64,000 nucleotides of DNA, taken from contig NZ_CP089981.1 of NCBI RefSeq assembly GCF_021389975.1, forward strand, positions 5,357,501-5,421,500. Reading direction: 5' to 3'. This stretch comes from Fulvivirga ulvae. GTDB taxonomy: Bacteria > Bacteroidota > Bacteroidia > Cytophagales > Cyclobacteriaceae. The notes beneath the pieces were generated by a model. The model was not told the DNA's origin, did no database searches, and worked only from the letters and a program-made list of their open reading frames with translations. This document shows positions 51,751 to 61,837 of the stretch, piece after piece; within the stretch, counting starts at the first letter, position 1, and each line of letters starts with the position of its first letter. Both the position numbers and the translations under genes were made by a program.

Positions 51751-54333
51751 TTATTCTTTTTCTGAATTATTTTCCTCGTTATCATCGGCATCTTCTTTAC
51801 CGGTACTGCCTTCTGTGCTGTTGGCGTCATCGATATTTTCTACCGGTGCTATCGGGTTTCCGTCCTCATCAAGCTCAATTTCCTCTTCTATCTTCTCGAT
51901 TTTTTCCACTGAAGATATTTCATCATTTTCATTCAGCCTGATCAGTTTCACACCCTGAGTGGCACGTCCCATAACTCTTAAGCCGCTGACTTCCAGTCGG
52001 ATTGTAATTCCTGACCTGTTGATGATCATTAGGTCATCTGAGTCAATTACTTCCTTGATTGCAACAAGCTTGCCAGTTTTCTCTGTTACATTGATGGTTT
52101 TTACACCTTTACCACCTCTTTTAGTGATTCTGTAGTCGTCTACAGGTGAGCGTTTACCATAACCTTTTTCAGATACTACCAGCAGGTTGGCTTCTTCCCT
52201 ATTGATGCAGACCATGCCTACTACCCTGTCATCATCACTTTCCAGGGTCACACCTCTTACACCAGAAGCCGTTCTACCCATAGAGCGTACACCACCCTCA
52301 TGGAAGTGTACTGCCTTACCATTTCTTTTGGCAATTACAATATGGTTATTTCCGTTGGTAAGCTTCACCTCAAGAAGGCGATCGCCCTCTTTTACAGTAA
52401 TAGCGTTGATACCATTTTGCCGTGGCCTGGAGTATGCTTCCAAAGCTGTCTTCTTGATGGTACCATTCTCAGTACACATCATCACGAAGTTATTATTTAC
52501 ATATTCCTCGTCCGTGAGGCTATCTACATTGATTACAGCCCGAACAGTATCTCCCGGCTCAATATTGATCAGGTTCTGGATAGCTCTTCCTTTGGAAGTT
52601 TTACCTCCTTCAGGTATGCCATACACTTTCTTCCAGAATACCTTACCAAATTCGGTAAATATCAATAAATAATTATGCGCCCGTGCTATAAATAAATGCT
52701 CTGTAAAATCGTCATCCTTAGTGGTAACTCCTCTCGATCCCACACCTCCGCGGCTTTGGGTTCTGTATTCTGACAAAGGAGACCGCTTAATATAACCCTG
52801 ATGTGAAATTGTAATAACCATTTCATCATTAGGTATCATATCTTCAACAGAGATGTCATCCGCACTATGCACGATATCAGTACGTCGGTCATCACCGTAC
52901 CTTTCTTTTAATACAGTCAGCTCGTCTTTAATGATCTGCATTCTTCTGTCTTCGTCAGCCAGTATGTCTTTCAAGTCTTTGATCAGGGCTTGTACCTCAG
53001 CATATTCTTTCTGGATCTTATCCCTTTCAAGACCTGTAAGTCTCTGCAGCCTCATTTCCAGGATGGCTTTAGCCTGAATCTCTGACAGATCAAACTTTTG
53101 AATTAACCCGTCTCGGGCTTCATCCGGGTCTTTAGACTTTCTTATAAGTTCGATGACCTCATCCAGGTTATCCAGGGCTATAAGGTAGCCTTCCAGGATA
53201 TGTGCTCTTTTCTCTGCTTCATCAAGCTCGTACTCTGTCCTCCTGATCACAATCTCATGACGGTGCTCTACATAGTGCTTGATGATGTCTTTCAGATTCA
53301 GCGTCTGGGGTCTTCCTTTTACAAGGGCAATATTATTTACTCCAAAAGAAGATTGTAGCTGAGTGTATTTGTACAGATGGTTAAGTACAATATTCGGAAT
53401 GGCATCCTTCTTCAGGTCATACACTATTCTCAACCCGTTTCTGTCGGATTCGTCCCTGATATCAGAGATGCCGTCTATTTTCTTTTCGTTAACCAAGGCA
53501 GCAGTTTTCTCAATCATGCTGGCCTTGTTTACCATGTAAGGTATTTCGGTCACAATTATTTGTTCCCGGCCGGTACCGGTGGTTTCAAAGTCGGCTTTGG
53601 CACGCATAACAATACTACCTCTGCCGTTTTCGTACCCGCTTTTTACACCAGAATACCCATATATAATACCTCCTGTCGGAAAATCGGGAGCGGTAATATG
53701 CTCCATAAGTTCTGCAACAGTAATATCGTTGTTGTCAATATAGGCAGTAATCCCGTTGACTACTTCGGTAAGGTTGTGTGGTGCCATGTTAGTGGCCATG
53801 CCTACTGCAATACCCGAGGTACCATTCAGGAGAAGGTTGGGCAGCTTCCCCGGCAATACGGTAGGTTCTTTCAGCGAGTCGTCGAAGTTAGGCTGAAACT
53901 CAACAGTATTTTTGTTTATATCAGTAAGCATTTCTTCAGCTATTCGCTTCAGTCTTGCTTCGGTATACCTCATAGCCGCGGGAGAGTCACCATCTATGGA
54001 GCCGAAGTTTCCCTGCCCGTCTACCAAAGGGTATCGCAATGACCAGGGTTGGGCCATACGCACCATGGTAGAATAAACGGCCGCATCCCCATGAGGATGG
54101 TACTTACCCAGCACTTCCCCGACAATTCTGGCGGACTTTTTATAGGGTTTATTATAATTTACCCCCAATTCGAGCATTCCAAAAAGTATCCTTCTATGCA
54201 CGGGCTTTAAGCCATCCCTTACATCCGGTAATGCCCGCGAAATAATAACCGACATAGAATAATCTATGTAGGCTCCACGCATTTCATCCTCTATATTAAT
54301 CGGGATGATATTCTCATTTGCTCCTTCAGCCAT
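51751..54333 (-). CDS. gyrA: DNA gyrase subunit A
   Basis: An 860-residue type IIA topoisomerase subunit that introduces negative supercoils with GyrB. Catalytic Tyr123 is in AAMRYTEARL; the C-terminal beta-pinwheel carries a GyrA-box-like SRGGVGSRGV and repeated VRGV turns, and the protein ends in a very acidic tail of about 40 residues. The quinolone-determining helix reads HPHGDAAVYSTMVRM: the positions equal to E. coli Ser83 and Asp87 are Ala84 and Ser88. Both differ from the drug-sensitive E. coli form, which may mean lowered quinolone sensitivity. Confidence 0.97.
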   Translation of the reverse strand: MAEGANENIIPINIEDEMRGAYIDYSMSVIISRALPDVRDGLKPVHRRILFGMLELGVNYNKPYKKSARIVGEVLGKYHPHGDAAVYSTMVRMAQPWSLRYPLVDGQGNFGSIDGDSPAAMRYTEARLKRIAEEMLTDINKNTVEFQPNFDDSLKEPTVLPGKLPNLLLNGTSGIAVGMATNMAPHNLTEVVNGITAYIDNNDITVAELMEHITAPDFPTGGIIYGYSGVKSGYENGRGSIVMRAKADFETTGTGREQIIVTEIPYMVNKASMIEKTAALVNEKKIDGISDIRDESDRNGLRIVYDLKKDAIPNIVLNHLYKYTQLQSSFGVNNIALVKGRPQTLNLKDIIKHYVEHRHEIVIRRTEYELDEAEKRAHILEGYLIALDNLDEVIELIRKSKDPDEARDGLIQKFDLSEIQAKAILEMRLQRLTGLERDKIQKEYAEVQALIKDLKDILADEDRRMQIIKDELTVLKERYGDDRRTDIVHSADDISVEDMIPNDEMVITISHQGYIKRSPLSEYRTQSRGGVGSRGVTTKDDDFTEHLFIARAHNYLLIFTEFGKVFWKKVYGIPEGGKTSKGRAIQNLINIEPGDTVRAVINVDSLTDEEYVNNNFVMMCTENGTIKKTALEAYSRPRQNGINAITVKEGDRLLEVKLTNGNNHIVIAKRNGKAVHFHEGGVRSMGRTASGVRGVTLESDDDRVVGMVCINREEANLLVVSEKGYGKRSPVDDYRITKRGGKGVKTINVTEKTGKLVAIKEVIDSDDLMIINRSGITIRLEVSGLRVMGRATQGVKLIRLNENDEISSVEKIEKIEEEIELDEDGNPIAPVENIDDANSTEGSTGKEDADDNEENNSEKE

Positions 54334-54371
54334 ATGTAATGTTAAAGTCCATTGTTATCAAAAAATCATGG

Positions 54372-54403
54372 CGAATTTAAGCAATTCAATCAGCAATTAA
54401 CAA
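54372..54403 (-). promoter_or_regulatory. Possible gyrA promoter
   Basis: On the minus strand TTG (54403-54401), 21-nt spacer and TAAATTCG (54379-54372), one mismatch from the TAnnTTTG box, 38 bp upstream of the gyrA ATG. The rest of 54334-54637 holds nothing else recognisable. Confidence 0.35.
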
Positions 54404-54637
54404 CGTTTCCGTACAATTATTGCCTGCCACTGGCTTATTGCCATTTGATGCTCTAAATGAGGCTGCAAATGCGTTAAAACATGCTTCATTTTCACGCTCA
54501 CACCCCCGCATGTACGCCTTATACCTCCACTCATCCATCTATAAAAAATACAATCCGGTTTTCAATTCATTTTGTGGTGTGTTGTAACTCTCGGAGGACA
54601 GCCATTTGTGCCTGTTTACCCGATCCGAAAGTGTCAA

Positions 54638-55702
54638 TTAATAGGCATGTAGCTTTTTCTTGTTTTTCTTCTTGTATTTGATCAGGCGCGGATAGTTTTC
54701 TCCATGATGTGGGTTCTGCTTTTTATAGAAAGGATGCACACGGCTTCTGTACTCCCTGTTGCCATGCTGGTGGTTTACCTGAGTGGTACACTGCTTAAGA
54801 AAACATTTTCGAAGTTCAGGAATACGATAAGTGAATCCGAAACTGATATAGAAGGCGTTCATAGACTGACTTATAGACAGGTCAGTTTCGGGAATATTCA
54901 ATGTGAAATTTTTAACATCAAAACTCGGTCTGACAAAAAGCCTGAAGTACTCAGACATATCACGTTCGATGGTCGGTCCGATATTAACATAAATACCCTT
55001 TTGGATAATGCTCTTATTGAATTTGTTAGTCAGGTTAAAAGCGCCTATGTTGGCATCAACCGACAGGCTGTACTCATAGTAGCGGTAAACCCTGACTCCA
55101 AGTAGGGCATAGTATTTCTTATAAAATACACTTCCAAAATTGGGCTCGTAGGTACCTATTTCATTTTCAAAATCGCTGGGCTTAAACTTACCAGGCCGGT
55201 GATATTCGAAAGTAGCCCCCCCTCCTATTCTATATCTGTCAAATTCAAGGTGTATAGACAGGTTTAAGGGAATACTCATCCCCGATCCCTTGAACTTCAA
55301 GTCTGCTGTATCTGCCTGTATTAAGAAAGCATTAGCAGGGTTAATGCTGATGTTGCTATCACTTGCTATATCGTTGAACCAGTAGGTATATCCGGTGCTA
55401 AGGCTGCCACCGCCAGTGTTGAGTTCATTGCTAAATATGACAGGTGTGGTGCCGGGTTGTTGTAATACTGAAAAATCAGAGAGATCCTGACGGTAGAAGG
55501 TGTTTCCATACCCGGTGGAGAAGCTAAAATGTAATTTACTCAATAGCTTTCTCAATCCATTATTATATTCAGGATCGGCATAAAAATGATCCAAAGGTAT
55601 GGATACATTCTTCTCATCCTGCGCTAATAATTGATTAGTCGCAGCAAGGAGGAGCATGTAGAGGCAAGCCAAAAAAAATGTACGTAAGCCGTTTATGATC
55701 AT
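54638..55702 (-). CDS. Outer-membrane beta-barrel protein with basic tail
   Basis: 354 residues from the Met at 55702; an upstream Met at 55789 would place 29 residues before the signal peptide (LYMLLLAATNQLLAQ). The body has many amphipathic strands (LHFSFSTGYGNTFYR, YALLGVRVYRYYEYSLSVDA, AFYISFGFTYRIPELRKCFL), as in outer-membrane barrels. The last 55 residues are quite different: two Cys, several His and a Lys/Arg-rich end (RLIKYKKKNKKKLHAY), which probably lies in the periplasm or at the surface. Function unknown. Confidence 0.75.
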   Translation of the reverse strand: MIINGLRTFFLACLYMLLLAATNQLLAQDEKNVSIPLDHFYADPEYNNGLRKLLSKLHFSFSTGYGNTFYRQDLSDFSVLQQPGTTPVIFSNELNTGGGSLSTGYTYWFNDIASDSNISINPANAFLIQADTADLKFKGSGMSIPLNLSIHLEFDRYRIGGGATFEYHRPGKFKPSDFENEIGTYEPNFGSVFYKKYYALLGVRVYRYYEYSLSVDANIGAFNLTNKFNKSIIQKGIYVNIGPTIERDMSEYFRLFVRPSFDVKNFTLNIPETDLSISQSMNAFYISFGFTYRIPELRKCFLKQCTTQVNHQHGNREYRSRVHPFYKKQNPHHGENYPRLIKYKKKNKKKLHAY

Positions 55703-55829
55703 TTTACGTGTCTTAAAATCAAAACCAATGCCACTTTTTTCAGGCCGTGCCCCAAGCAGCTTATGTAAGGTTTTAATTAGAACTGGCAATATTAAAAAAT
55801 ATTATGCTCACTGCATCACAAAAGCGATG

Positions 55830-56441
55830 CTATTTAACATCAAATGTCCTGCAAAAAGACTCAAAAACCGGCAAATTGTCAATGTTCAGCTTTTTCCCTA
55901 TTTCAATGATCTTATCATACTCTACCTGCGAAATACTTCTGTGGTCTACGATATCAGCTTCATCATTTAGTACCATAGTGCTTAAAAAGCGAACAAATAT
56001 ATAAGGTACTGTCATCAGGTCCCTGGCAAAGCTTTTAACAGGATCTTCAAGGTTGCTTCCTTTCAGGTTTTTCAAAAGTTGCATATCAAAGGTTGCATCC
56101 ATGGCAATGCGGATTACTTTCAGAAATTTATCTTCCCATGAATCGAAGTTTTTCAATGCAAATTTCATGGCATGAGCTACGGGGTCTACTTTAAGAAAAT
56201 AACCTCCCTTTGACATTTTACGAGCCATTTTATTTAAGCCGAGTTCTTCGAATAAACTCACACTCCCATTGGCCAGAGTCAAACCCATTGCGGGAGTCAT
56301 CATGATCAGCGAAAGGAAATCATGCTCTGAAATATCCAGCATACTGGCTTCTGAACTTATAAAATCTGTCCTGGTAGCAATTGTAGCTTCATGTATCGCC
56401 GGAATCTCGATCATGGTCGCTATTTCATTTTCTGAAAACAT
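55830..56441 (-). CDS. Hypothetical protein
   Basis: A 203-residue soluble, mostly helical protein (FSENEIATMIEIPAIHEAT near the start, KGGYFLKVDPVAHAMKFALK in the middle). No signal peptide, membrane helix or known motif. It lies between the barrel protein and a bidirectional terminator and is probably transcribed alone. Confidence 0.65.
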   Translation of the reverse strand: MFSENEIATMIEIPAIHEATIATRTDFISSEASMLDISEHDFLSLIMMTPAMGLTLANGSVSLFEELGLNKMARKMSKGGYFLKVDPVAHAMKFALKNFDSWEDKFLKVIRIAMDATFDMQLLKNLKGSNLEDPVKSFARDLMTVPYIFVRFLSTMVLNDEADIVDHRSISQVEYDKIIEIGKKLNIDNLPVFESFCRTFDVK

Positions 56442-56656
56442 ATACTTTGAGTAGTTAGCAATAAATAATTATCCAATATAGTACTTTTTTGAATAAATCA
56501 AGGATGTAATTAAGATTGAAAGGCCGGAGACTTGGCTGGAAAGTTTGTAAGTAAAAAGCAGACCATAGGAAAAAGCAGTTGTGAAAACAAGGCGAAAGGC
56601 TTTGAGGGTTGCGTAATCCTTGACAGTGCATGGTGTGGATAAAACGGAAATAAAAA

Positions 56657-56680
56657 AGCCTGCAAATCGAATTGCAGGCT
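56657..56680. terminator. Bidirectional intrinsic terminator
   Basis: AGCCTGCAA (56657-56665) pairs with TTGCAGGCT (56672-56680) with A and T runs on either side. On the minus strand it ends the gene at 56712. Confidence 0.88.
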
Positions 56681-56711
56681 TTTTCACTTTGTCTCCGGAG
56701 TAATTCAGTGA

Positions 56712-57191
56712 TCAGGCATCACCATCTTCTTTAAGCTTCATCTGTGCTTCGATTTTCTCATATCTTGCTTTCAATGACTCGTCTGAAGCTAATCCTGATT
56801 TAATTGCTTTATATGTTTTTCCACCGCCAGGCAACATTTTTGTAGCCAGTACCTGCACTACTTCACCAATGGCTTCTTTTCTCTCGTCCTGCTCTTTGGT
56901 AACAAGTTCCATGAATTTTTTCTCAAATTCTTTGGCACCAAGCTCATTAAGCTTAGCCTCATCTCCTTTAGCAGCAGATAGTTCCATATATCTCTTTCCT
57001 GACATACCTTCCTGATTTCTGATCATATCATTGGTAATATCACTTATCTCTTGCTTCATGGCATCAACCACTTCCATCATCAGGGCGTATCTTCTCAAAT
57101 CCTCGTTGCTGATCTCCTCATCCTGGGCAACTGCTGTATTACCAGCAACAAATAACATTAATGCAACGAATAGATAACTTAACTTCTTCAT
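56712..57191 (-). CDS. Exported helical protein of unknown function
   Basis: A 159-residue product with signal peptide (LFVALMLFVAGNTAVAQ) and a charged helical mature part (EISNEDLRRYALMMEVVDAM; AKEFEKKFMELVTKEQDE). Resembles DUF4168-like periplasmic proteins in size and character, but I cannot assign it. Same strand as, and 123 bp downstream of, the COG3014-like gene. Confidence 0.7.
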   Translation of the reverse strand: MKKLSYLFVALMLFVAGNTAVAQDEEISNEDLRRYALMMEVVDAMKQEISDITNDMIRNQEGMSGKRYMELSAAKGDEAKLNELGAKEFEKKFMELVTKEQDERKEAIGEVVQVLATKMLPGGGKTYKAIKSGLASDESLKARYEKIEAQMKLKEDGDA

Positions 57192-57313
57192 GTGTCAACT
57201 CTTTATAGGGTAATTAAATATATTTTTGTATTAATAACCTCGAATAAAGGCCTTTTAAGCAATTAAATCAAATTTTGGGATCAAAAAATGAGAAAAAACA
57301 TGATTTAGTCATT

Positions 57314-58723
57314 TCACCAATCCAATACTGATTTATAGTCAAGGGCTGAGTATGTCTGGAATATAGTCTCTCCTTTTTGTACCTGATACTCAAAAACTTC
57401 CTCATGAGAAGTACCCGTTTGAGGTGATTTCAGCATCAAAGTTACCTTTTCCTGTCCCTGATCAAGGGGTACACGGGTGTAATAAATACTATGGGGCAAT
57501 GTTTGCCAATTCCTGGTGTCCGCCTTTTCAGTCAGTGCATTCAGGAAACCAACAGCTGCTCCCAATCCTTCATCTTCTTTTCTTGCACCATGTTCGGCCG
57601 CCTTTTTCAATGCCACTCTCAATAGCGCTTTCCCAAATTCTTTGAGCATACGTTCGCGCAGGCTACGGAAAGCTATGGCGTTAACATCCTCTGCTAATTC
57701 CAAATTATAGCTTTTATTGCCTGCTTGCAGTGAGCCCTGGGTATAGTATTCCGGCCTTTCTGTATACTTTGGAAATGCCACCCTGAAAAACTCGAGGTCT
57801 TTCAGGCTCGTGGATTGATCTTCTTCATTATAAGGAACAGTAAATGGAAAGTTAAAGCCATACTCATCATTAGTAAAATTCACAACCCCGCCAGCACCGT
57901 GTAAGACAGCAAAGTTGATGCTCCATTCACTTTTAACAGGGCCAAGTCCATTGTTCCAGAAAAAAACCAGTGTGCCTCCGTCATTTGGCTCGTATTTATA
58001 GTCTTCCATGCCAAATTCCTTTTTAAATAGCTCATATTCATCCATGAAACCTGTAAGGTAGGCTGTTCTCAGCAGGTCTTCCTTTAACTGTCCGGGGGCA
58101 TGCACGTTAAACATCTCCTGGTAATCATTGCGATAGATGTCAAGAGCATTCCTGTAAGCGATAAAGGCGTTGTTATAATCTTTCTTGGCATCGTAAATAA
58201 TGCCCATCAGGGTGTGGATGAATGCATCTTGCTGATACTTCTTTTCACTTTTATATTTGTCACTAAGCTGGTTGAGCCTAATATTAAGTCGCCGGCATTC
58301 TACCAGGGCATTATCATACTCACCAAGTTTTAAATAGTTAAGTGCCTTATAGTATAATACCATCAGGTTTTCATGATCCTCGCCACGGTAGGCAGTAAAC
58401 GTCGGATTACTCAACATGGCGGCTGCCTCGTTTAAATAATTGGTTCGATAATCTTCTGTATAGAGGTAGGCCTTTTCCAGATACTCATTGCTCTCCCTGT
58501 ATTCACCCAGCAGGGAGAGTACCACTCCCCTGTTCAGGTAGTAAAGCAGACGTTCTTTACTTTTTTCTATTTTCTTCTCTTTTCTGGCCAATACATTATC
58601 AGCCTCTTCGAGCCTGCCCTTTTCAAAACTGGCGTTAAACTCGCGGTTGACTTCATAATAGGTAGCACATGAAGTAAATAGCAATAAAATACTGAAAATT
58701 AAACTCTTATATAAATTGATCAT
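57314..58723 (-). CDS. COG3014-like TPR lipoprotein
   Basis: A 469-residue lipoprotein (signal with LLFTSCATY) with TPR-like helices in the first half (RLLYYLNRGVVLSLLGEYRE, YDNALVECRRLNIRLNQL, KDYNNAFIAYRNALDIYRND) and a beta-rich second half starting near VFFWNNGLGPVKSEWSINF. This matches the COG3014 family, regularly next to LpoB-like genes, as here. The pair probably works at the cell envelope, perhaps with peptidoglycan synthases. Function of COG3014 is not established. Confidence 0.82.
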   Translation of the reverse strand: MINLYKSLIFSILLLFTSCATYYEVNREFNASFEKGRLEEADNVLARKEKKIEKSKERLLYYLNRGVVLSLLGEYRESNEYLEKAYLYTEDYRTNYLNEAAAMLSNPTFTAYRGEDHENLMVLYYKALNYLKLGEYDNALVECRRLNIRLNQLSDKYKSEKKYQQDAFIHTLMGIIYDAKKDYNNAFIAYRNALDIYRNDYQEMFNVHAPGQLKEDLLRTAYLTGFMDEYELFKKEFGMEDYKYEPNDGGTLVFFWNNGLGPVKSEWSINFAVLHGAGGVVNFTNDEYGFNFPFTVPYNEEDQSTSLKDLEFFRVAFPKYTERPEYYTQGSLQAGNKSYNLELAEDVNAIAFRSLRERMLKEFGKALLRVALKKAAEHGARKEDEGLGAAVGFLNALTEKADTRNWQTLPHSIYYTRVPLDQGQEKVTLMLKSPQTGTSHEEVFEYQVQKGETIFQTYSALDYKSVLDW

Positions 58724-58782
58724 TCAAAGAGTGAAGCTAGCATGATTAAATAGACAAACGGGTGCCTGATGGCAGGTTATTT

Positions 58783-58830
58783 TCACGGCAGATCAAAATT
58801 CCGGAGTGGTTACGCAATGATCTGCCGTGA
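58783..58830. promoter_or_regulatory. 13-bp perfect inverted repeat between lpoB-like and COG3014 genes
   Basis: TCACGGCAGATCA (58783-58795) and its exact complement TGATCTGCCGTGA (58818-58830), 22 nt apart, in the 133-bp gap between two co-directional genes. It has no T tract, so an operator or RNA stem is more likely than a terminator. Confidence 0.5.
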
Positions 58831-58856
58831 TATATTGTTAGATGGAATACTAAATT

Positions 58857-59447
58857 TTAGTTTTCTATATATTTTTTGATCTCTTCCTGACCATACCAAA
58901 CCCTTTTATTGGTTTCCATATCAGTAAGATAAAGGGTGGTAATATAGTTAACTACTTTCTTCTTATTATAAGTATCAGTCTCAGAAGTCATGGTGCCAAA
59001 AAGCATCAGGTCAGCACCGTACTCTCTACCCCATTTGGCTGCAGTTTCCGGAGATGCAAACTCCTGCTGATCAGCTCTTTCTTCTCTCAGCTTCTCACGG
59101 AATTCAGGAGACTCTACCAGGTCGGCAAGGCCAGAATTAAATATTTCAAGCTCAAATTTTTTGATGTAGTTATCAGAATCGATATGCTCACTTGTTTTGT
59201 TTTTGATATAACCAACGATAATAGCCGGTGTTTTTCCATTATCACTGGCATATTGCTGGTAGCGCGGACTATTCAGAAACTGCTGTACCATTTTATTAGC
59301 CACCATTTTGGAATCCACATCATTCCAGCGTCCGCTAAGGTCGATCTGCTGGTCTGGGCTTACCCGGGTAACGGATCTTTGAGAGCAACCAAAGGCTACC
59401 AGTCCGATCATTAATAAATACGAAATGCTCTTAAGTGAATTTTTCAT
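58857..59447 (-). CDS. LpoB-like penicillin-binding protein activator lipoprotein
   Basis: A 196-residue lipoprotein (lipobox in LVAFGCSQ). The body matches LpoB/COG3417: DLSGRWNDVDSKMVANKMVQ, AIIVGYIKNKTSEHIDSDN, KWGREYGADLMLFGTMTS and TLYLTDMETNKRVWYGQEEI. LpoB in E. coli stimulates PBP1b from the outer membrane; in Bacteroidota the partner is unproven. It follows the TonB receptor gene by 9 bp. Confidence 0.88.
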   Translation of the reverse strand: MKNSLKSISYLLMIGLVAFGCSQRSVTRVSPDQQIDLSGRWNDVDSKMVANKMVQQFLNSPRYQQYASDNGKTPAIIVGYIKNKTSEHIDSDNYIKKFELEIFNSGLADLVESPEFREKLREERADQQEFASPETAAKWGREYGADLMLFGTMTSETDTYNKKKVVNYITTLYLTDMETNKRVWYGQEEIKKYIEN

Positions 59448-59456
59448 GTTTAACAG

Positions 59457-61817
59457 TTAAATTTTAATAGAAAGCTTTACATTCAAAAACCTTGCCGATA
59501 ATGTATTGGGCACGGCAAACTGGTTATTGCTCACATCTGTAACCCAGGTATAAGATATAGCATTGGACACCGCCAATACATTCAGTATCTCTGCACTTAG
59601 CATCAGTTGTCGCTCCTCGTCATACTTTTCCCTATTGAGGTAAAAGAGTTTTGAGAAGCCAATATCCAGTCTCCTATACGTATCTCCATTAAATACGTTT
59701 CTCTTTTCAAAATTTTGCGGAGGGCCAAATGGCAGGCCGCTACCGAAGAACAAATTCAGGCTGACCCGGAAAGTTGGATTGTTAGGTAAATGATCCTGAA
59801 AGAATACGGCTATATTCAACCGCTGATCGGTAGGTCTCCGGATATACCCTCTGCCATCACCGTCTACATCCTCCTGTGCATTAAGAAGCCCAAGGCTAAA
59901 CCACGACTCCGTACCTTCTATAAATTCACCGCTTACCCGAAGGTCAAGTCCGGTAGCGTAAGCTTTTGCATTGTTATTTGCATAGTAACGTACCTTAACG
60001 TTATCAATATCATACGCGACAACATCCCTCAATCTTTTATAATAAAGCTCACCAATAAATTTAAAGTCCCTGCCCCACCATTTGAAGTTATAATCCATTC
60101 CTCCAATAAAGTGTATTGATTTCTGGGCTTTCAGGTCCGTATTTAGCTCTCCATTTTGATCCCGCAGTTCACGATAGAAGGCAGGCTGCTGATAAACACC
60201 TGCTGCTGCTTTGAATACCACATCCCGCACCCAACCTGGGCGGAAAGAGACCTGCCATCTCGGGCTCACCAGTAGCTGCTCATTAAGTGTCCAGTAGTTG
60301 AGTCTTACACCATAGGTTGTAGTAATTCTCTTTGTAAGGTCACTCGTGTGCTGGATATGTCCGGTGTACTGTTCACTGGAAATCTCATTATCAGCCTGCA
60401 GGGACTCAATGTCAATTACAAAGTCAACAGAGTCTCTGAAAGTATATTCATTAAGCTGATCGTCAATATTTTGATATGAGTAGCCAAGTCCGAATTCAAG
60501 AGTATTTTTGTCATTGACAGTATAGGTATTTCTATTCTCAAGGTTGATAATGTTAGCTTCAAGGTTGTTACGCCCGTAGTCGTAGTTACTACCTATGCCT
60601 CTGATGTAAACGCATTCGTTAAAAGTGTCTGACCCCAGATTCTTATCAACATCACATAACCTGTAGGCGCCTTCAACATCTGTATACTCCCGCTCCAGGG
60701 CATAAACTCCGGAAGCTATGAGTTCGGACCTGAACCTGTCAGATAATTTTCTGGTTAATTTCGCCCCCCCCTGGTAGGTATCATACTCAAGTATTTCGCG
60801 GCCTGCAAAGCCTACAAAAAGCCTGAAAGAACGGTCAAATGTGCCAAATTCCGTTTCCCTGCTCTGGGGCTTTACAAAGTAGCGGTTTCGGCCATATGAT
60901 GTTAACACGCCTAATGAGGTTCTGTCATCAAGTTTAAAATTGATATAAGCCTGAAGATCTGTAAACTTAGGAAGGTACTCACCCTGAGTTTCAAGCGTGT
61001 TAAGCAAATATTGGGCTGACTTGTGCCTTACGCCGGCCACATAAGTAATGTTCTCCGATTTGGTGGCGCCTTCCACATGGGCGGTACCTCCCAACAAGCC
61101 TAAAGTCAGGGAGGCTCCAAATTCAGAAGGCTTCTTATAATCTACATTCAATACCGATGAGAGCTTATCTCCGTATTTGGGCTGCCAGCCACCGGCGGAG
61201 AACTCTACTGATTCAACAAGGTTACTGTTTACAAAACTCAGGCCCTCCTGCTGCCCGTTGCTAATCAAAAATGGCCTGTAAACAGGAATATCATTGACGT
61301 AAATAAGGTTTTCGTCAAAACTTCCTCCCCTAACCGAATATGTTGAAGAAAGCTCATTATTGCTTACCACGCCGGGCAGTGTAGTCAGTACTTTATTGAA
61401 ATCCCCAAAAGCAGTAGGCAGGCTTTCAAGTGATTTGGGTTTAATCCGGGTTACACTTACTTCATCCCTATTGTCCCTTTCTCCCTCAATTTGTACTCCT
61501 GTGAGCACTTCGGTTGTTTCAGTCAAAGTCACATTAAGCTGAATTGTTTCGCCTGCTTTGGCCGTTACAGAGCGTTTTTCAGGTGTGTACCCTACATGGG
61601 TAAATAAGAGTGTAACCGCTTCTCCCGGATCAATATCAATAGCGTAATTTCCAGCTTTTCCTGTAAATACACCTGTGGATGAACCCTCCTGCTGAATATT
61701 CACCCCTGTAAGAGGACTGCCCTTTTCATCCTGAACTATACCATTAACCTTTCCGGTTTGTGCCCATAGTCCATGGGTAACAAGTACAAAAAATGAGAAT
61801 ATCAGTTTAAATTTCAT
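59457..61817 (-). CDS. TonB-dependent outer-membrane receptor
   Basis: A 786-residue receptor: signal peptide, a CarboxypepD_reg-like domain (GKVNGIVQDEKGSPLTGVNI, about 22-105), a plug (LPTAFGDFNKVLTTLPGV to about 225) and a beta barrel ending LSARFLNVKLSIKI. No SusD-like partner follows, so it is not a typical glycan-uptake pair. In front of an LpoB-like gene, this arrangement suggests a structural or general uptake role. Substrate unknown. Confidence 0.93.
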   Translation of the reverse strand: MKFKLIFSFFVLVTHGLWAQTGKVNGIVQDEKGSPLTGVNIQQEGSSTGVFTGKAGNYAIDIDPGEAVTLLFTHVGYTPEKRSVTAKAGETIQLNVTLTETTEVLTGVQIEGERDNRDEVSVTRIKPKSLESLPTAFGDFNKVLTTLPGVVSNNELSSTYSVRGGSFDENLIYVNDIPVYRPFLISNGQQEGLSFVNSNLVESVEFSAGGWQPKYGDKLSSVLNVDYKKPSEFGASLTLGLLGGTAHVEGATKSENITYVAGVRHKSAQYLLNTLETQGEYLPKFTDLQAYINFKLDDRTSLGVLTSYGRNRYFVKPQSRETEFGTFDRSFRLFVGFAGREILEYDTYQGGAKLTRKLSDRFRSELIASGVYALEREYTDVEGAYRLCDVDKNLGSDTFNECVYIRGIGSNYDYGRNNLEANIINLENRNTYTVNDKNTLEFGLGYSYQNIDDQLNEYTFRDSVDFVIDIESLQADNEISSEQYTGHIQHTSDLTKRITTTYGVRLNYWTLNEQLLVSPRWQVSFRPGWVRDVVFKAAAGVYQQPAFYRELRDQNGELNTDLKAQKSIHFIGGMDYNFKWWGRDFKFIGELYYKRLRDVVAYDIDNVKVRYYANNNAKAYATGLDLRVSGEFIEGTESWFSLGLLNAQEDVDGDGRGYIRRPTDQRLNIAVFFQDHLPNNPTFRVSLNLFFGSGLPFGPPQNFEKRNVFNGDTYRRLDIGFSKLFYLNREKYDEERQLMLSAEILNVLAVSNAISYTWVTDVSNNQFAVPNTLSARFLNVKLSIKI

Positions 61818-61837
61818 CCAGTGACTTTCGCTGATGA

